Positions 54,154 through 63,380 of a DNA stretch of 64,000 nt are shown here, one piece after another. The stretch comes from Burkholderiaceae bacterium (GTDB lineage Bacteria; Pseudomonadota; Gammaproteobacteria; Burkholderiales; Burkholderiaceae_C): NCBI GenBank assembly GCA_019751915.1, contig JAIEMS010000006.1, positions 62,001 to 126,000 of the forward strand, given 5' to 3'. Position numbers and translations under genes: made by a program. The notes below the pieces were generated by a model. The model was not told where the DNA came from and made no database searches. It saw only the letters and a list, made by a program, of their open reading frames with translations. Numbering within the stretch: position 1 is the first letter of the stretch; each line of letters begins with the position of its first letter.

Positions 54154-55320
54154 GTGAAATTATTTGTAAAAAATACCGCTATATTAAATATTTTTCTGTT
54201 GATTTTAATAGGTAAAAATGTAATAGCGCAAAATTACCTTAATAGCATAGTTTCATCGCAAATTAATCAATCAATTGAAGGATTTTCCTATGAAGACTAT
54301 AGAAATACGAAGCCAATGAAAATGCCGCGAGAGGTAAGTGCACCGAAAAATATTTTTGACTTAAAAAATCAAGCCCCATTATCTGAAAAGCAAAAATTTT
54401 TTTCCAATGACTTTGAGTCGATTGGTGCAATAAACAATAATTCTACAGAATTTAAGATTTTATTAAAAAATATACCGCTGCCAATTTACCAACAGGAAGA
54501 TTTCAATGATATAGGAGATAATTCTAGGTATTATGGTACTTCAAATTTTAAGTACTCATCAGCAAGAGTGGCTAATACAAGTGCAGAAGAAAATACCTAT
54601 CCCCATAGCGCGATAGGAAAGTTATACTTTAAGAAGGGATCTATTGCCTATGTATGTACAGCATCACTAGTCAGAAAAAGTATATTGGTTACGGCAGGGC
54701 ATTGTGTGCATTCTGGAATAGGTGGGGATCAGAAAGGTTTTTTTAATTCATTTGAATACGTGCCGTCTTATCGGAATGGGGTGGCTCCCTATGGGACTTG
54801 GAACTATTCAAAAGTTTATACATCTGGAATTTGGGCTTCTGGTGGTGGGGTGGTTCCAAATACAGAAGATTGGGCGCTAATTGTATTACAACGAAAAGAT
54901 ATTAATTCGCAGCTAACTACGGTTGGGGCTATCACTGGATGGTTGAATTTTGCTACTTTTGCGTTAGGGGGGGAGCAGTTAACAGCTGTTGGATATCCTG
55001 GCAATTTAGATAATGGACAAGTAAAGCATCGTGTTGAAAGTGTTGGTAGATTTTATGGTATATATAATATTGGTGCTTGGGGTAGTGATATGGAGCAAGG
55101 GTCTAGCGGCGGACCTGTTGTAATGAATTATGGTAGTTACTATTCTAATAGCTCCTTGGCGCCGATAAATAATGTTAGGAACTATTCAAACTATATTGTT
55201 TCAGTAACTTCTTTTGGGGCGACAGATAAGGCAGTAAAACGTCAAGGCGGTTCAGAGCTTAATGATAATTTCAAGCTCCTAATTAATAGGGCGTGTACAG
55301 AAAATCCTTGGGCTTGTTGA
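54154..55320 (+). CDS. Secreted trypsin-like serine protease, AT-rich, probably acquired
   Basis: A 388-residue protein with a signal peptide (NIFLLILIGKNVIAQ) and a chymotrypsin-fold domain of the V8/glutamyl endopeptidase type. The catalytic residues are His in ILVTAGHCVHSG, Asp in NTEDWALIVLQ and Ser in EQGSSGGPVVMN. A Cys pair near the His and a final Cys at the C terminus (ENPWAC) are present. It starts at GTG 54154 with GGAG eight bases upstream. Base composition is far more AT-rich than its neighbours, and it sits just after 6S RNA where a folate-cycle gene is usual. A pro-region may precede residue about 140. Confidence 0.9.
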   Translation: MKLFVKNTAILNIFLLILIGKNVIAQNYLNSIVSSQINQSIEGFSYEDYRNTKPMKMPREVSAPKNIFDLKNQAPLSEKQKFFSNDFESIGAINNNSTEFKILLKNIPLPIYQQEDFNDIGDNSRYYGTSNFKYSSARVANTSAEENTYPHSAIGKLYFKKGSIAYVCTASLVRKSILVTAGHCVHSGIGGDQKGFFNSFEYVPSYRNGVAPYGTWNYSKVYTSGIWASGGGVVPNTEDWALIVLQRKDINSQLTTVGAITGWLNFATFALGGEQLTAVGYPGNLDNGQVKHRVESVGRFYGIYNIGAWGSDMEQGSSGGPVVMNYGSYYSNSSLAPINNVRNYSNYIVSVTSFGATDKAVKRQGGSELNDNFKLLINRACTENPWAC

Positions 55321-55341
55321 GTAAAAATAACTGCCTTAACG

Positions 55342-56157
55342 ATGTACAGTGCCCTGCCAATTATTGAATTTGCCCTGCTCGGGCTATGTACCGGCTTCAT
55401 GGCCGGCTTGCTGGGAATTGGTGGGGGCATGATGTTGGTGCCTTTTCTGACCTATTTTCTAGGTCTGCGCCAAGTCTCGCCCGATCTGGCCGTCAAAATG
55501 GCCATTGCCACCGCGATGGCAACCATCATGTTCACTTCGCTTTCGAGCGTTTATGCCCACCACCGGCGTGGTGCGGTGCGTTGGCCGCTGGTGGCGCGGC
55601 TGGCCCCGGGCATTGCGCTGGGCGCGCTGGTGTCGAGCTTGGGCGTTTTTACCTTGCTCAAAGGCTCCTACCTTGCGTTGTTTTTTGGTTTGTTTGTCGG
55701 TTTTTCTGCTCTGCAAATGCTGATGGATCGCAAACCTGCACCCTCGCGGCAGATGCCGGGCACCGCCGGGCAACTGGCCGCCGGCAGTGGTATAGGCTTT
55801 TTGTCTGGGCTGGTGGGGGCGGGTGGCGGCTTTATCAGCGTTCCATTCATGGCTTGGTGCAACGTACCCATCCACAACGCCGTGGCAACCAGCGCAGCGC
55901 TGGGATTTCCGATTGCATTGTTCAATGCGCTGGGTTATGTGGTGGGAGGGCAATCGGTGGCCGGCCGACCTGAATACGCTTTGGGCTACATTTGGTTGCC
56001 AGCACTGGCCGTGATTGCCGCTTGCAGCGTGCTGACGGCCCCACTGGGCGCACGTGCTGCCCACCGCCTGCCGGTACGACCGCTAAAACGGGTGTTTGCC
56101 AGCTTTTTGTTGTTGCTGGGCTCTTACATGTTCTGGAAAGGTTACGTGGCGCTGTGA
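55342..56157 (+). CDS. TSUP/TauE family membrane permease
   Basis: A 271-residue inner-membrane protein with about eight helices and the internal duplication of the family: GIGGGMMLVPFLTYFLG in the first half and GAGGGFISVPFMAWC in the second. TSUP proteins move sulfite, sulfoacetate or other organosulfur anions; the substrate here is not predictable. The 3' end overlaps the opposing HD-GYP gene by 16 bases. Confidence 0.88.
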   Translation: MYSALPIIEFALLGLCTGFMAGLLGIGGGMMLVPFLTYFLGLRQVSPDLAVKMAIATAMATIMFTSLSSVYAHHRRGAVRWPLVARLAPGIALGALVSSLGVFTLLKGSYLALFFGLFVGFSALQMLMDRKPAPSRQMPGTAGQLAAGSGIGFLSGLVGAGGGFISVPFMAWCNVPIHNAVATSAALGFPIALFNALGYVVGGQSVAGRPEYALGYIWLPALAVIAACSVLTAPLGARAAHRLPVRPLKRVFASFLLLLGSYMFWKGYVAL

Positions 56158-57458
56158 TCGCCCGCGCCATCGACTTTCTCGAAGAAGTAGCAAATGCGCT
56201 GGCGCGGCGATAGGTATTCCAGCGCATCGGGGGCCAACTGTGACGGCTTAATACTGCGCCGAATGCCCAAACCGGGCACCGTTTCAAGGTCAACGATCAG
56301 CGCTTGCTCTTTGGGCACTGCTGGATCGTGAACGATTACCTTGGGCCGTAAGGGCCGGGCCGAATTGACCGACACCACAATGGCATAGCGTTCATTGAGC
56401 AATTCGACAATCGAGCCGGGCGGATAAACCCCCATCATGCGGATGAATGCCCCCAATGTGACCGGGTCAAAGCGTGGCTTGAGCTGGGCAAAAATCACCG
56501 ACAAAGCCTCGTGCGGCGTGAGCGGGGTTACGCCGCTGGACGGATTGCACATTCGGTCGTAGTGGTTCACCAGTGCCAAAATTCGCCCGGCTTGGCTCAA
56601 ATTATCGCCAAACAAATGCAGCGGAAAACCACTCCCATCGGCCATCTCGTGGTGCTGGGCAATGGCGGTCAATACGGCCTCGGATAAGCCCATGCGCTGT
56701 GCCAAGACCACCGATTCATCGACGTGGCTGCGGTAGAGTGCTTTATCGGCGATAGTCCATTTGCTGCTCGACTGGCGCAGATGTACCGGCAAACGCACCA
56801 TGCCTAAATCGTGCAACAAGGCGGCCAGACCCAGGTCTTGCAATTGCGCCTCTGCCATGCCCAAAGCACGGCCCAGCAGCAAACTAATCACCATCACGTT
56901 GACCGAGTGCAGTGCGTTGCGTCCGCCAAGGCCTTCAGAGAGCAACCGAATGGCCGATTCACCGTTGTTCAACAGTCCGCTGACACAATCGGACACCAAC
57001 GCTTGGCCCACAGCGCGGGCGCTGGCCGGGTCTTTCTCGACCGCGCCAGCAACTTTTTGGTATTGCAGTGACGCTTGCGAAAACTGTTGGTCACATACTG
57101 CCAGCTTGCGCTCTTGCTCTTGCCATTGTTGCTCGTGAAGCGGGGCCACAGGCACACTCGGGGGTGCTGCTTGCGTGGCCGCACCTGCGGGCAACGGCTC
57201 CAAGGGGGGCGGTGCCACGGGAGGAACCAACTCCAGCCCACCGTGGGGGTTGTCAAGGCTGCTTTTTACGGGGTCATAGCGTACCTGCTGCAGCCCTAAG
57301 CCGCGCAGCGTTTCGATCTGTGCGGGGGTCGCGATGCGGAAACTTCCCAATGGGAACGGATGTTCCAGCCAAGACAAATTCAAGTGAATGAACATGCCAA
57401 CGCGCAGATCAGAAACGCCAATCCACGGATATAAATTCGGTTCAGGAACGTTGCTCAT
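56142..57458 (-). CDS. HD-GYP domain c-di-GMP phosphodiesterase (DUF3391)
   Basis: A 438-residue protein: an N-terminal DUF3391 region (VSDLRVGMFIHLNLSWLEHP), a Pro/Ala-rich linker (about 75-115), then an HD-GYP domain with HDLGMVRLP and HHEMADGSGFPLHLFG. No receiver, so it is constitutive or responds through the N-terminal domain. The ATG at 57458 is used. With the HD-GYP regulator at 35982 and the cyclase at 19439 this is the third c-di-GMP protein in the window. Confidence 0.92.
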   Translation of the reverse strand: MSNVPEPNLYPWIGVSDLRVGMFIHLNLSWLEHPFPLGSFRIATPAQIETLRGLGLQQVRYDPVKSSLDNPHGGLELVPPVAPPPLEPLPAGAATQAAPPSVPVAPLHEQQWQEQERKLAVCDQQFSQASLQYQKVAGAVEKDPASARAVGQALVSDCVSGLLNNGESAIRLLSEGLGGRNALHSVNVMVISLLLGRALGMAEAQLQDLGLAALLHDLGMVRLPVHLRQSSSKWTIADKALYRSHVDESVVLAQRMGLSEAVLTAIAQHHEMADGSGFPLHLFGDNLSQAGRILALVNHYDRMCNPSSGVTPLTPHEALSVIFAQLKPRFDPVTLGAFIRMMGVYPPGSIVELLNERYAIVVSVNSARPLRPKVIVHDPAVPKEQALIVDLETVPGLGIRRSIKPSQLAPDALEYLSPRQRICYFFEKVDGAGDHSAT

Positions 57459-57477
57459 TGATTTTGATTTTGTGCAT

Positions 57478-58182
57478 TCAACGACACCACAGTTCAGGCC
57501 CATGCACTGCATCTAGCCACAAGGCCCAAACAGCAACCCCACAGAGTAAGAGTCCTGCCACACGGGTACCACCACCGGCATACCGGCTCTGGAGGCGATC
57601 ACGCAAGCGCTGCCACACCCAAGGCCCAGCCACTAGCCACACACCGCTGCCCAGCGCAAACAGCACCATCGTGACAGCGCCCTGCCAAGGGCCACCACTG
57701 AGGGCTGCCACCAGCAACGCAGAATACAGCAAACCACAGGGCATCAGTGCCCATAAAAACCCCGCAGCCAAAACACCGCCCGGTGCTGCGACCACGGGAC
57801 GAACCCGCCGCCAAACCGCGCGGCCTGCGCTCTCAACCCAAGCGGGTTGGCGCGCTTGGGCCAACATCATCAAGCCCCATGCCAACACTGCAACGTGTGT
57901 CAGCGTCCACACGGGTCGCAAGGCAGCAGTTTGGGTGGTCAGCCAGGCCAGACTTTGCATGGCAACAGCCGCTACTGCGCCCGCACTGGCATACCCTAGC
58001 AAACGGCCTAAGTGGTACAGCGCCCAACGCTTGCGCTGGCTGCCCCGAGGCACCCAAACCACACCGATACCAGTGTTGTTTTGGCCGACGACGACACTGC
58101 ACGGCGCAGCGCACATGGCAAGGCAGTGGGGCCCGCCCACCAACCCCATGAGCAGAGCCGTCCAAGCAATAGAAAAAAGCAT
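57478..58182 (-). CDS. TauE/SafE-like (DsbD_2) membrane protein
   Basis: A 234-residue protein with about six helices and the conserved cysteine motif GGPHCLAMCAAPCS near the N terminus and MPCGLLYSALLVAALSGG in the centre. Members of PF13386 near hemN and fnr are often linked to cytochrome oxidase or copper handling. Direction and neighbours (hemN five bases away) suggest a shared operon, but the transported species is not known. Confidence 0.85.
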   Translation of the reverse strand: MLFSIAWTALLMGLVGGPHCLAMCAAPCSVVVGQNNTGIGVVWVPRGSQRKRWALYHLGRLLGYASAGAVAAVAMQSLAWLTTQTAALRPVWTLTHVAVLAWGLMMLAQARQPAWVESAGRAVWRRVRPVVAAPGGVLAAGFLWALMPCGLLYSALLVAALSGGPWQGAVTMVLFALGSGVWLVAGPWVWQRLRDRLQSRYAGGGTRVAGLLLCGVAVWALWLDAVHGPELWCR

Positions 58183-58187
58183 GAACC

Positions 58188-59570
58188 TTAGATGATGCGC
58201 GAAAACCGCGCACGGTTGCGGTCGGCCTGCAAATACCTGTCAAAAACCATGGCAATACCGCGCACAAAGTACCAACCCATGTCGGTGACTTGGACACCCT
58301 CAGCGTTCAGAACCACCAAGCCTTGTTCGGCCATTTCTTCTAACTTAGTGAGTTCAGCCGAAAAATACTGCCGAAAATCCAACAGCCAAGCTTGCTCCAT
58401 AGGCTCAAAAAGCAGCTCACCTTGGCACATCAATGCCATGATGACCGAGCGGCGCACCAAGTCGTCGCGCGTCAGGGCTAAGCCGCGCACCACGGGCAAT
58501 TGGCCTCGGTTGAGGTGGTCGTAGTAGTCGTCGAGTGTCTTGGCATTTTGGCTGTAGGTGGCTCCTACACGACCAATGGCCGACACCCCTAAACCAATCA
58601 AATCACAGTCTGGCTGGGTGCTGTAGCCCTGAAAATTGCGGTGCAAGCGGCCTTGGCGTTTGGCAATGGCCAGTGCATCGTTGGGCAAAGCAAAATGGTC
58701 CATGCCTACGTAAACGTAGCCAGCTTCGCTAAAGGCCTCTAGCGAACGGGCCAACATCGTCACTTTGGACGAGGCCACGGGCAAATCGGCCGTGACAATG
58801 CGCCGCTGCGGTTTAAAGCGGTCAGGCAAATGGGCGTAGGCATACAGCGCAATGCGGTCGGGGCGTAACTGCGCGACCTGTGCCAGTGTGCGATCAAAAG
58901 ACTCGGGGGTTTGGCGCGGCAGGCCATAAATCAAGTCCACGTTGATCGACTCAAAACCCAAAGCCCGCGCCGAGGCCACCAGCGCAAAGACTTGTTCCGC
59001 AGGTTGGATACGGTGAACCGCTTTTTGCACTTCGGCATCAAAGTCTTGTACGCCAAAACTCAGGCGGTTAAAACCCAGCTCGGCCAACAGCGCTAGCCGT
59101 CCCTCATCGACGGTGCGCGGATCGACTTCAATTGAGTACTCGCCATCGGGAGCCAGCGTAAAACTGCGCCGCAGCATGTGCATCAGGTCGCGCAGACCTT
59201 CGTTGGACAAAAAGGTCGGTGAGCCACCACCCAAGTGCAGTTGGCTGACGACCTGCCCGATGCCACAGTGGGCGGTGTGCAGCTCTACCTCGCGGCTGAG
59301 GTAGCGCAGATAAACATCGGCCCGTTCAGGGTGTTTGGTGATGATTTTGTTGCAGGCACAGTAGTAGCACAGCGATTCGCAAAACAGGATGTGTACGTAA
59401 ATCGAAAGCGGCAAGGCCTTGGCAACGCTGCCCAGTTTGCGCTGCTGCAAGGCCAGCACATAGTCAGACTCGCCAAAGGCTTCGACAAAACGATCGGCCG
59501 TCGGGTAAGAGGTGTAGCGCGGCCCAGGCACATCAAACCGGGTCAGCAATTGGGGGGAAGCGACGGTCAT
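58188..59570 (-). CDS. hemN: Oxygen-independent coproporphyrinogen III oxidase
   Basis: Radical-SAM enzyme that makes protoporphyrinogen IX for heme without oxygen; 460 residues. The cluster motif is FCESLCYYCACNK, with LHLGGGSPTFLSNEGL and the SAM-binding SIEVDPRTVD downstream. The start is the ATG at 59570 (MTVASPQLLTRFDVPGPRYT), the family N terminus. Transcribed divergently from fnr; the intergenic region has FNR-box-like sites. Confidence 0.95.
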   Translation of the reverse strand: MTVASPQLLTRFDVPGPRYTSYPTADRFVEAFGESDYVLALQQRKLGSVAKALPLSIYVHILFCESLCYYCACNKIITKHPERADVYLRYLSREVELHTAHCGIGQVVSQLHLGGGSPTFLSNEGLRDLMHMLRRSFTLAPDGEYSIEVDPRTVDEGRLALLAELGFNRLSFGVQDFDAEVQKAVHRIQPAEQVFALVASARALGFESINVDLIYGLPRQTPESFDRTLAQVAQLRPDRIALYAYAHLPDRFKPQRRIVTADLPVASSKVTMLARSLEAFSEAGYVYVGMDHFALPNDALAIAKRQGRLHRNFQGYSTQPDCDLIGLGVSAIGRVGATYSQNAKTLDDYYDHLNRGQLPVVRGLALTRDDLVRRSVIMALMCQGELLFEPMEQAWLLDFRQYFSAELTKLEEMAEQGLVVLNAEGVQVTDMGWYFVRGIAMVFDRYLQADRNRARFSRII

Positions 59571-59624
59571 AAAAAAGAGTCCTTGTGTGCTCTGGTACTT
59601 TGCCATCAAAGGAGATTGACCATC

Positions 59625-59638
59625 TTGATGCCTGTCAA
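59625..59638 (-). promoter_or_regulatory. FNR-box-like site near hemN
   Basis: TTGAT-GCCT-GTCAA differs from the FNR consensus TTGATNNNNATCAA at one position. It lies about 55 bases upstream of the hemN start, so FNR may activate hemN from here. Confidence 0.65.
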
Positions 59639-59689
59639 GCAGGATGCCAACAGCACACAATCAATTACTCCAGAAGGATAGGTGATAAT

Positions 59690-59703
59690 TTGATGCAAAT
59701 CAG
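59690..59703 (+). promoter_or_regulatory. FNR-box-like site near fnr
   Basis: TTGAT-GCAA-ATCAG differs from the FNR consensus only in the last base. It lies about 90 bases upstream of the fnr ATG, so autoregulation is likely. Confidence 0.65.
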
Positions 59704-59789
59704 TGAATTGATGGGCCACTACCGTGTCCCTGTCGGCACCGCCGGTACCGCGCGTTTGCGGCCTGTTATCTGGAGTTGTGTCTTTCCTT

Positions 59790-60512
59790 ATGAGCCTACA
59801 AACCATCAAAGTCGCCTGCAACAATTGCAACTTGCGAGAGCTTTGCATGCCGCTGGGGCTCAGTGATGAGCAGCTCAAGCGCATCGACGACATCATTGCC
59901 ATACGGCGCAAAATCAAACGCGGCAGCACACTGTTTCGCAATGGCGAAGCGTTCACTTCGCTATATGCGATTCGCACCGGATTTTTCAAGACCTGCGTCG
60001 CTACCGAAGATGGGCGCGATCAGGTGACGGGTTTTCAGATGGCCGGTGAGGTCATCGGTCTGGACGGTATCGTCAACGACCACCACACCTGCGATGCCGT
60101 GGCACTGGAAGATGCCGAGGTTTGCGTCATGCCGTTTGAGCGCATCGAAGAGCTTTCGCGCGAAGTCACAGCCCTGCAAAACCATGTCCACAAGATCATG
60201 AGCCGCGAGATCGTGCGCGAGCACGGCGTTATGCTGTTGCTGGGCAGTATGCGTGCCGAGGAGCGACTGGCAGCGTTTTTGCTCAATTTGGTGCAGCGCT
60301 TGCATGCGCGCGGCTTTTCGCAGTCTGAGCTGGTGCTGCGCATGACGCGCGAAGAAATTGGCAGTTATTTAGGACTCAAACTCGAAACTGTTAGCCGAAC
60401 TTTTTCCAAATTTGTCGAAGAAGGTATCGTCGAAGTCAAGCAGCGCCATGTACGCATTGTGAGCACCGATGCGCTCAAGCGTATCGTCAACAACCAACCA
60501 ACCTGCCACTGA
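59790..60512 (+). CDS. fnr: FNR-type oxygen-sensing transcription regulator
   Basis: A 240-residue CRP/FNR protein. The four cysteines that bind the [4Fe-4S] cluster are present: Cys10, Cys13, Cys19 (VACNNCNLRELC) and Cys101 (NDHHTCDAV), so it should sense O2. The helix-turn-helix has the ExxSR recognition (LKLETVSRTFSKF) that reads TTGAT half-sites. Start at 59790 (MSLQTIKVACNN). Divergent from hemN. Confidence 0.95.
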   Translation: MSLQTIKVACNNCNLRELCMPLGLSDEQLKRIDDIIAIRRKIKRGSTLFRNGEAFTSLYAIRTGFFKTCVATEDGRDQVTGFQMAGEVIGLDGIVNDHHTCDAVALEDAEVCVMPFERIEELSREVTALQNHVHKIMSREIVREHGVMLLLGSMRAEERLAAFLLNLVQRLHARGFSQSELVLRMTREEIGSYLGLKLETVSRTFSKFVEEGIVEVKQRHVRIVSTDALKRIVNNQPTCH

Positions 60513-60638
60513 GCAGCACACCGAAAAAAAACCACCCTGCGCCAAGAAAACCATTTTTTCCCATTAGCATCACCGTGCCAGTGGAGAAGCAGGTTTTCGC
60601 TGGTTCAATGACCGCCCCCCGAAAAAGGAAAACCCAAC

Positions 60639-60974
60639 ATGGCAACTACAAAAAAAGCCCCCGCCAAAGCCGCCGCAGTTGCGGCCCCTGTCGCCGCTGA
60701 ACCAGCGGTCGCAGCGGCTAAAAAGCGCACGCCTAACGCAGCTTTCATGAAGCCCCTCACGCCCAGCGCCGAATTGGCCGCTGTGGTGGGCGCTGCACCG
60801 CTGCCGCGCACCGAAATCATCAGCAAACTGTGGGTCTATATCAAGGCCAACAATCTGCAAGATGCCGCGAACAAGCGCAACATCAATGCAGATGCCAAGC
60901 TGAAGAAAGTTTTCGGCAAGCCGCAAGTGTCCATGTTTGAGATGGCCGGCTTGATCGGCAAGCATGTCAAGTAA
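60639..60974 (+). CDS. SWIB/MDM2 domain protein
   Basis: A 111-residue protein with an Ala/Lys-rich N-terminal tail (about 1-35, KKAPAKAAAVAAPVAAEPAV) and a C-terminal SWIB fold (FMKPLTPSAELAAVVGAAPL, SKLWVYIKANNLQDAANKRN). Short SWIB proteins occur widely in betaproteobacteria, and in Chlamydia a related one is linked to chromatin; the role here is unknown. Confidence 0.9.
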   Translation: MATTKKAPAKAAAVAAPVAAEPAVAAAKKRTPNAAFMKPLTPSAELAAVVGAAPLPRTEIISKLWVYIKANNLQDAANKRNINADAKLKKVFGKPQVSMFEMAGLIGKHVK

Positions 60975-60998
60975 GCACTCTGTTGTGCATTCCCTTTA

Positions 60999-61025
60999 AA
61001 GCCGGCTTTGCCGGCTTTTTTTTTG
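60999..61025 (+). terminator. Terminator after the SWIB gene
   Basis: AAAGCCGGC-TTT-GCCGGCTTT is followed by a run of T. A strong rho-independent terminator about 25 bases after the stop. Confidence 0.93.
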
Positions 61026-61063
61026 CCTGTAAATCAGCATGGAGTGTGTTTTTTCTTTAATCT

Positions 61064-61083
61064 AAATGAGAATGAATACTATT
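61064..61083. promoter_or_regulatory. Fur-box-like site upstream of the siderophore receptor gene
   Basis: AAATGAGAATGAATACTATT fits the ATGAGAAT-type Fur half-site repeated with a degenerate copy on the other side. It lies about 45 bases before the receptor start, so iron repression is expected. Confidence 0.65.
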
Positions 61084-61126
61084 TGGTTTAAGATTACGTC
61101 CACATTGCAAACTGACGGAGGCCGCC

Positions 61127-63379
61127 TTGGCAAAAAAACACACCCAGCGCTTGAAGAAACATCCACGGCCCACGCAGGCCCCGGCCACGCCGTTGGCGCT
61201 GCATGCAGGTACAGACAAAGCCTTGCTGCCACTGGGGGCGCTGATGTTGGCAGCATCTATGGGCAGTTGGGCGCAAACGACCAGCGCTACCCCAGAAGGC
61301 GCGGCAGGCGCTACGCTGTCGACCATCACGGTGCGTGAAAAAGCACAAATCCAAAGCAAGGACACCTTGCAGGTGCAAAAAACGACGATTGGCAAAGGCA
61401 ATCAAGAGCTGCGTGATATTCCGCAAAGCGTCACGGTTTTTACCGAGCGCCTGATGGCCGACCGCAACCAAGACGACTTTCGCGAGGTGCTGCGCACCAC
61501 CGCAGGGGTGACTTTTCAGGCGGGCGAAACCGGCGAAGAAGATGTGCGCTTGCGCGGGTTCTCGCTCGGTCAGGCTGGAGATATCTATATCGACGGTATG
61601 AAAGATGCCCCGCTGTACGAGCGCGACACCTTCAACAACGACCGCATTGAGGTGCTCAAAGGCTCGGCCTCGATGTTGTTTGGCAAGGGTTCGACCGGCG
61701 GCGTGGTCAATCAGGTTAACAAAGCACCTCTGCTGATCGACCAGCACGAGGCCAGCTACACCTTGGGCACGGGGCAGCAGCACCGATTGACTGGGGACTT
61801 CAACTTTAAAACTGGCGACGATGATGCGTTTCGCGTCAATGCCTTGTTGCACAACGCGGAAAACTTTGGCGCAGGGCAACAAAAAAGCGGCATCGCCCCG
61901 ACCTATAGCTGGGGCATCGGCACCCGCGATGAGTTCTCGGTCGGGTTGTACTACCTTGATGTGCAGGGTAAACCGCTCTACAACCACCCTTGGTTCTTGA
62001 AAAATGGGGTGATCGCGCCCTCGCTGCCAGCGCGCAATTACTATGGCCTGAACAGCGATTATCTGAACACCTCGGCGCAGTACGTCACGCTGGGGCATAT
62101 TCACCGCTTTGACGACAACGGCGAGCTGAAAACCCGCCTGCGCCACGGTCGCTACGAGCGCGATCTCTGGGCCAGCGCGATCCGTTTTGCCGCTGGCACC
62201 ACCATCGACAACATCAACGACCGTACCGTCATTACCCGCACCCCCAAGGGGCGCGTGGGCACGAGCGATCTGACGCAACTGCAAAGCGATTACACCAACA
62301 GCTTTCAGTGGCTGGGCCAAAAGCACGACCTGATTGCCGGTGCCGATCTGTACCAAGACGATGCCAAGCGCAACCAAAACTTTGCCGGCACCGCCAGCGG
62401 CATCAACACCACGGTAGGCAGCCCCAACAATGGCGATTGGCGCGCCGATACCCGTGGCGCTCCGGCCTACAACACCTTTACCGCCCGCAATTTGGGCCTG
62501 TACGTGCAAGACACGATGGCCCTGACGCAGACGGTCAAATTGGTGGCGGGCCTGCGCTACGACCTGTTCAAGGCCTCGTACCACAGCAGCACCAACCTTG
62601 ACCATGCCCGCTCAGATGGTCTGTGGAGTCCGCGCGTAGGTGCGCTTTACCAGCCTAGCGATGTAGCCTCGTACTACGTCTCTTACGGCACCTCGTACAA
62701 CACTTCGGGCGACACTTACCAATTTGCCAACCCCAGCGCGGCCACCGCCAAAACTGCCAACACCGACCCCGAAAAGAGCCGCAATCTGGAGATCGGCGGC
62801 AAGTTTGAGATTTTTGAGAAACGTGCCTCCTTGGGCATTGCTGCTTTCTACAGCGAAAAATACAACGAGCGCAACACCGACCCCGACACCGCGTCGCAGC
62901 AGCAACTGCTGTCGGGCAAGCGCCATGCGGCGGGGATTGAAGTCAACTTTGCAGGCCGCATCACGCCGCAATGGGAGGTGTTCTTCAACCATAGCTGGAT
63001 TCCGAACGCCAAAATCGACCAAAGCAATGTGGTGTTGGCCGCCAACGGTGGCGGTGCCCAAGTGCAGGGCGACCGCCCCGGCCTGACACCCAAGCAAAGC
63101 GGCAGCCTCTGGAGCACCTACGCCGTGACACCCAAGGTGCGCTTGGGTGCGGGCCTGAACTACCGGGGCCAGCAAAACCCTGAAGGGGCGCGCAACGTGA
63201 CCGCCGACAGCTTTGTCACCGCCGATGCCATGGCCGAATACAGCTTGGACGACAAAACCTCGCTCAAACTCAACATCAGCAACTTGACCAACAAGCTCTA
63301 CGCCGACACCTTGTACCGGGGCTTTTATGCCCCCGGTGCTGCCCGTAGCGTGCAGTTGACGCTCAAATCGCGGTTTTAA
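61127..63379 (+). CDS. TonB-dependent catecholate siderophore receptor
   Basis: A 750-residue outer-membrane receptor of the Fiu type. It starts at TTG 61127 behind GGAGG. A signal region (LLPLGALMLAASMGSWAQTT) is followed by a TonB box-like STITVREKAQ stretch. The plug has DIPQSVTVFTERLMADRNQD and FREVLRTTAGVTFQAGETGE, with DIYIDGMKDAPLYERDTFNN and IEVLKGSASMLFGKGSTGGV. The barrel ends in GAARSVQLTLKSRF (terminal Phe). Together with piuC it forms an iron-acquisition pair. Confidence 0.9.
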   Translation: MAKKHTQRLKKHPRPTQAPATPLALHAGTDKALLPLGALMLAASMGSWAQTTSATPEGAAGATLSTITVREKAQIQSKDTLQVQKTTIGKGNQELRDIPQSVTVFTERLMADRNQDDFREVLRTTAGVTFQAGETGEEDVRLRGFSLGQAGDIYIDGMKDAPLYERDTFNNDRIEVLKGSASMLFGKGSTGGVVNQVNKAPLLIDQHEASYTLGTGQQHRLTGDFNFKTGDDDAFRVNALLHNAENFGAGQQKSGIAPTYSWGIGTRDEFSVGLYYLDVQGKPLYNHPWFLKNGVIAPSLPARNYYGLNSDYLNTSAQYVTLGHIHRFDDNGELKTRLRHGRYERDLWASAIRFAAGTTIDNINDRTVITRTPKGRVGTSDLTQLQSDYTNSFQWLGQKHDLIAGADLYQDDAKRNQNFAGTASGINTTVGSPNNGDWRADTRGAPAYNTFTARNLGLYVQDTMALTQTVKLVAGLRYDLFKASYHSSTNLDHARSDGLWSPRVGALYQPSDVASYYVSYGTSYNTSGDTYQFANPSAATAKTANTDPEKSRNLEIGGKFEIFEKRASLGIAAFYSEKYNERNTDPDTASQQQLLSGKRHAAGIEVNFAGRITPQWEVFFNHSWIPNAKIDQSNVVLAANGGGAQVQGDRPGLTPKQSGSLWSTYAVTPKVRLGAGLNYRGQQNPEGARNVTADSFVTADAMAEYSLDDKTSLKLNISNLTNKLYADTLYRGFYAPGAARSVQLTLKSRF

Positions 63380-63380
63380 G

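Noticed and set aside
61094-62605. 503-codon open frame opposite the siderophore receptor
   Set aside because: Antisense shadow; the receptor on the plus strand has all its expected domains and a Fur-like site.
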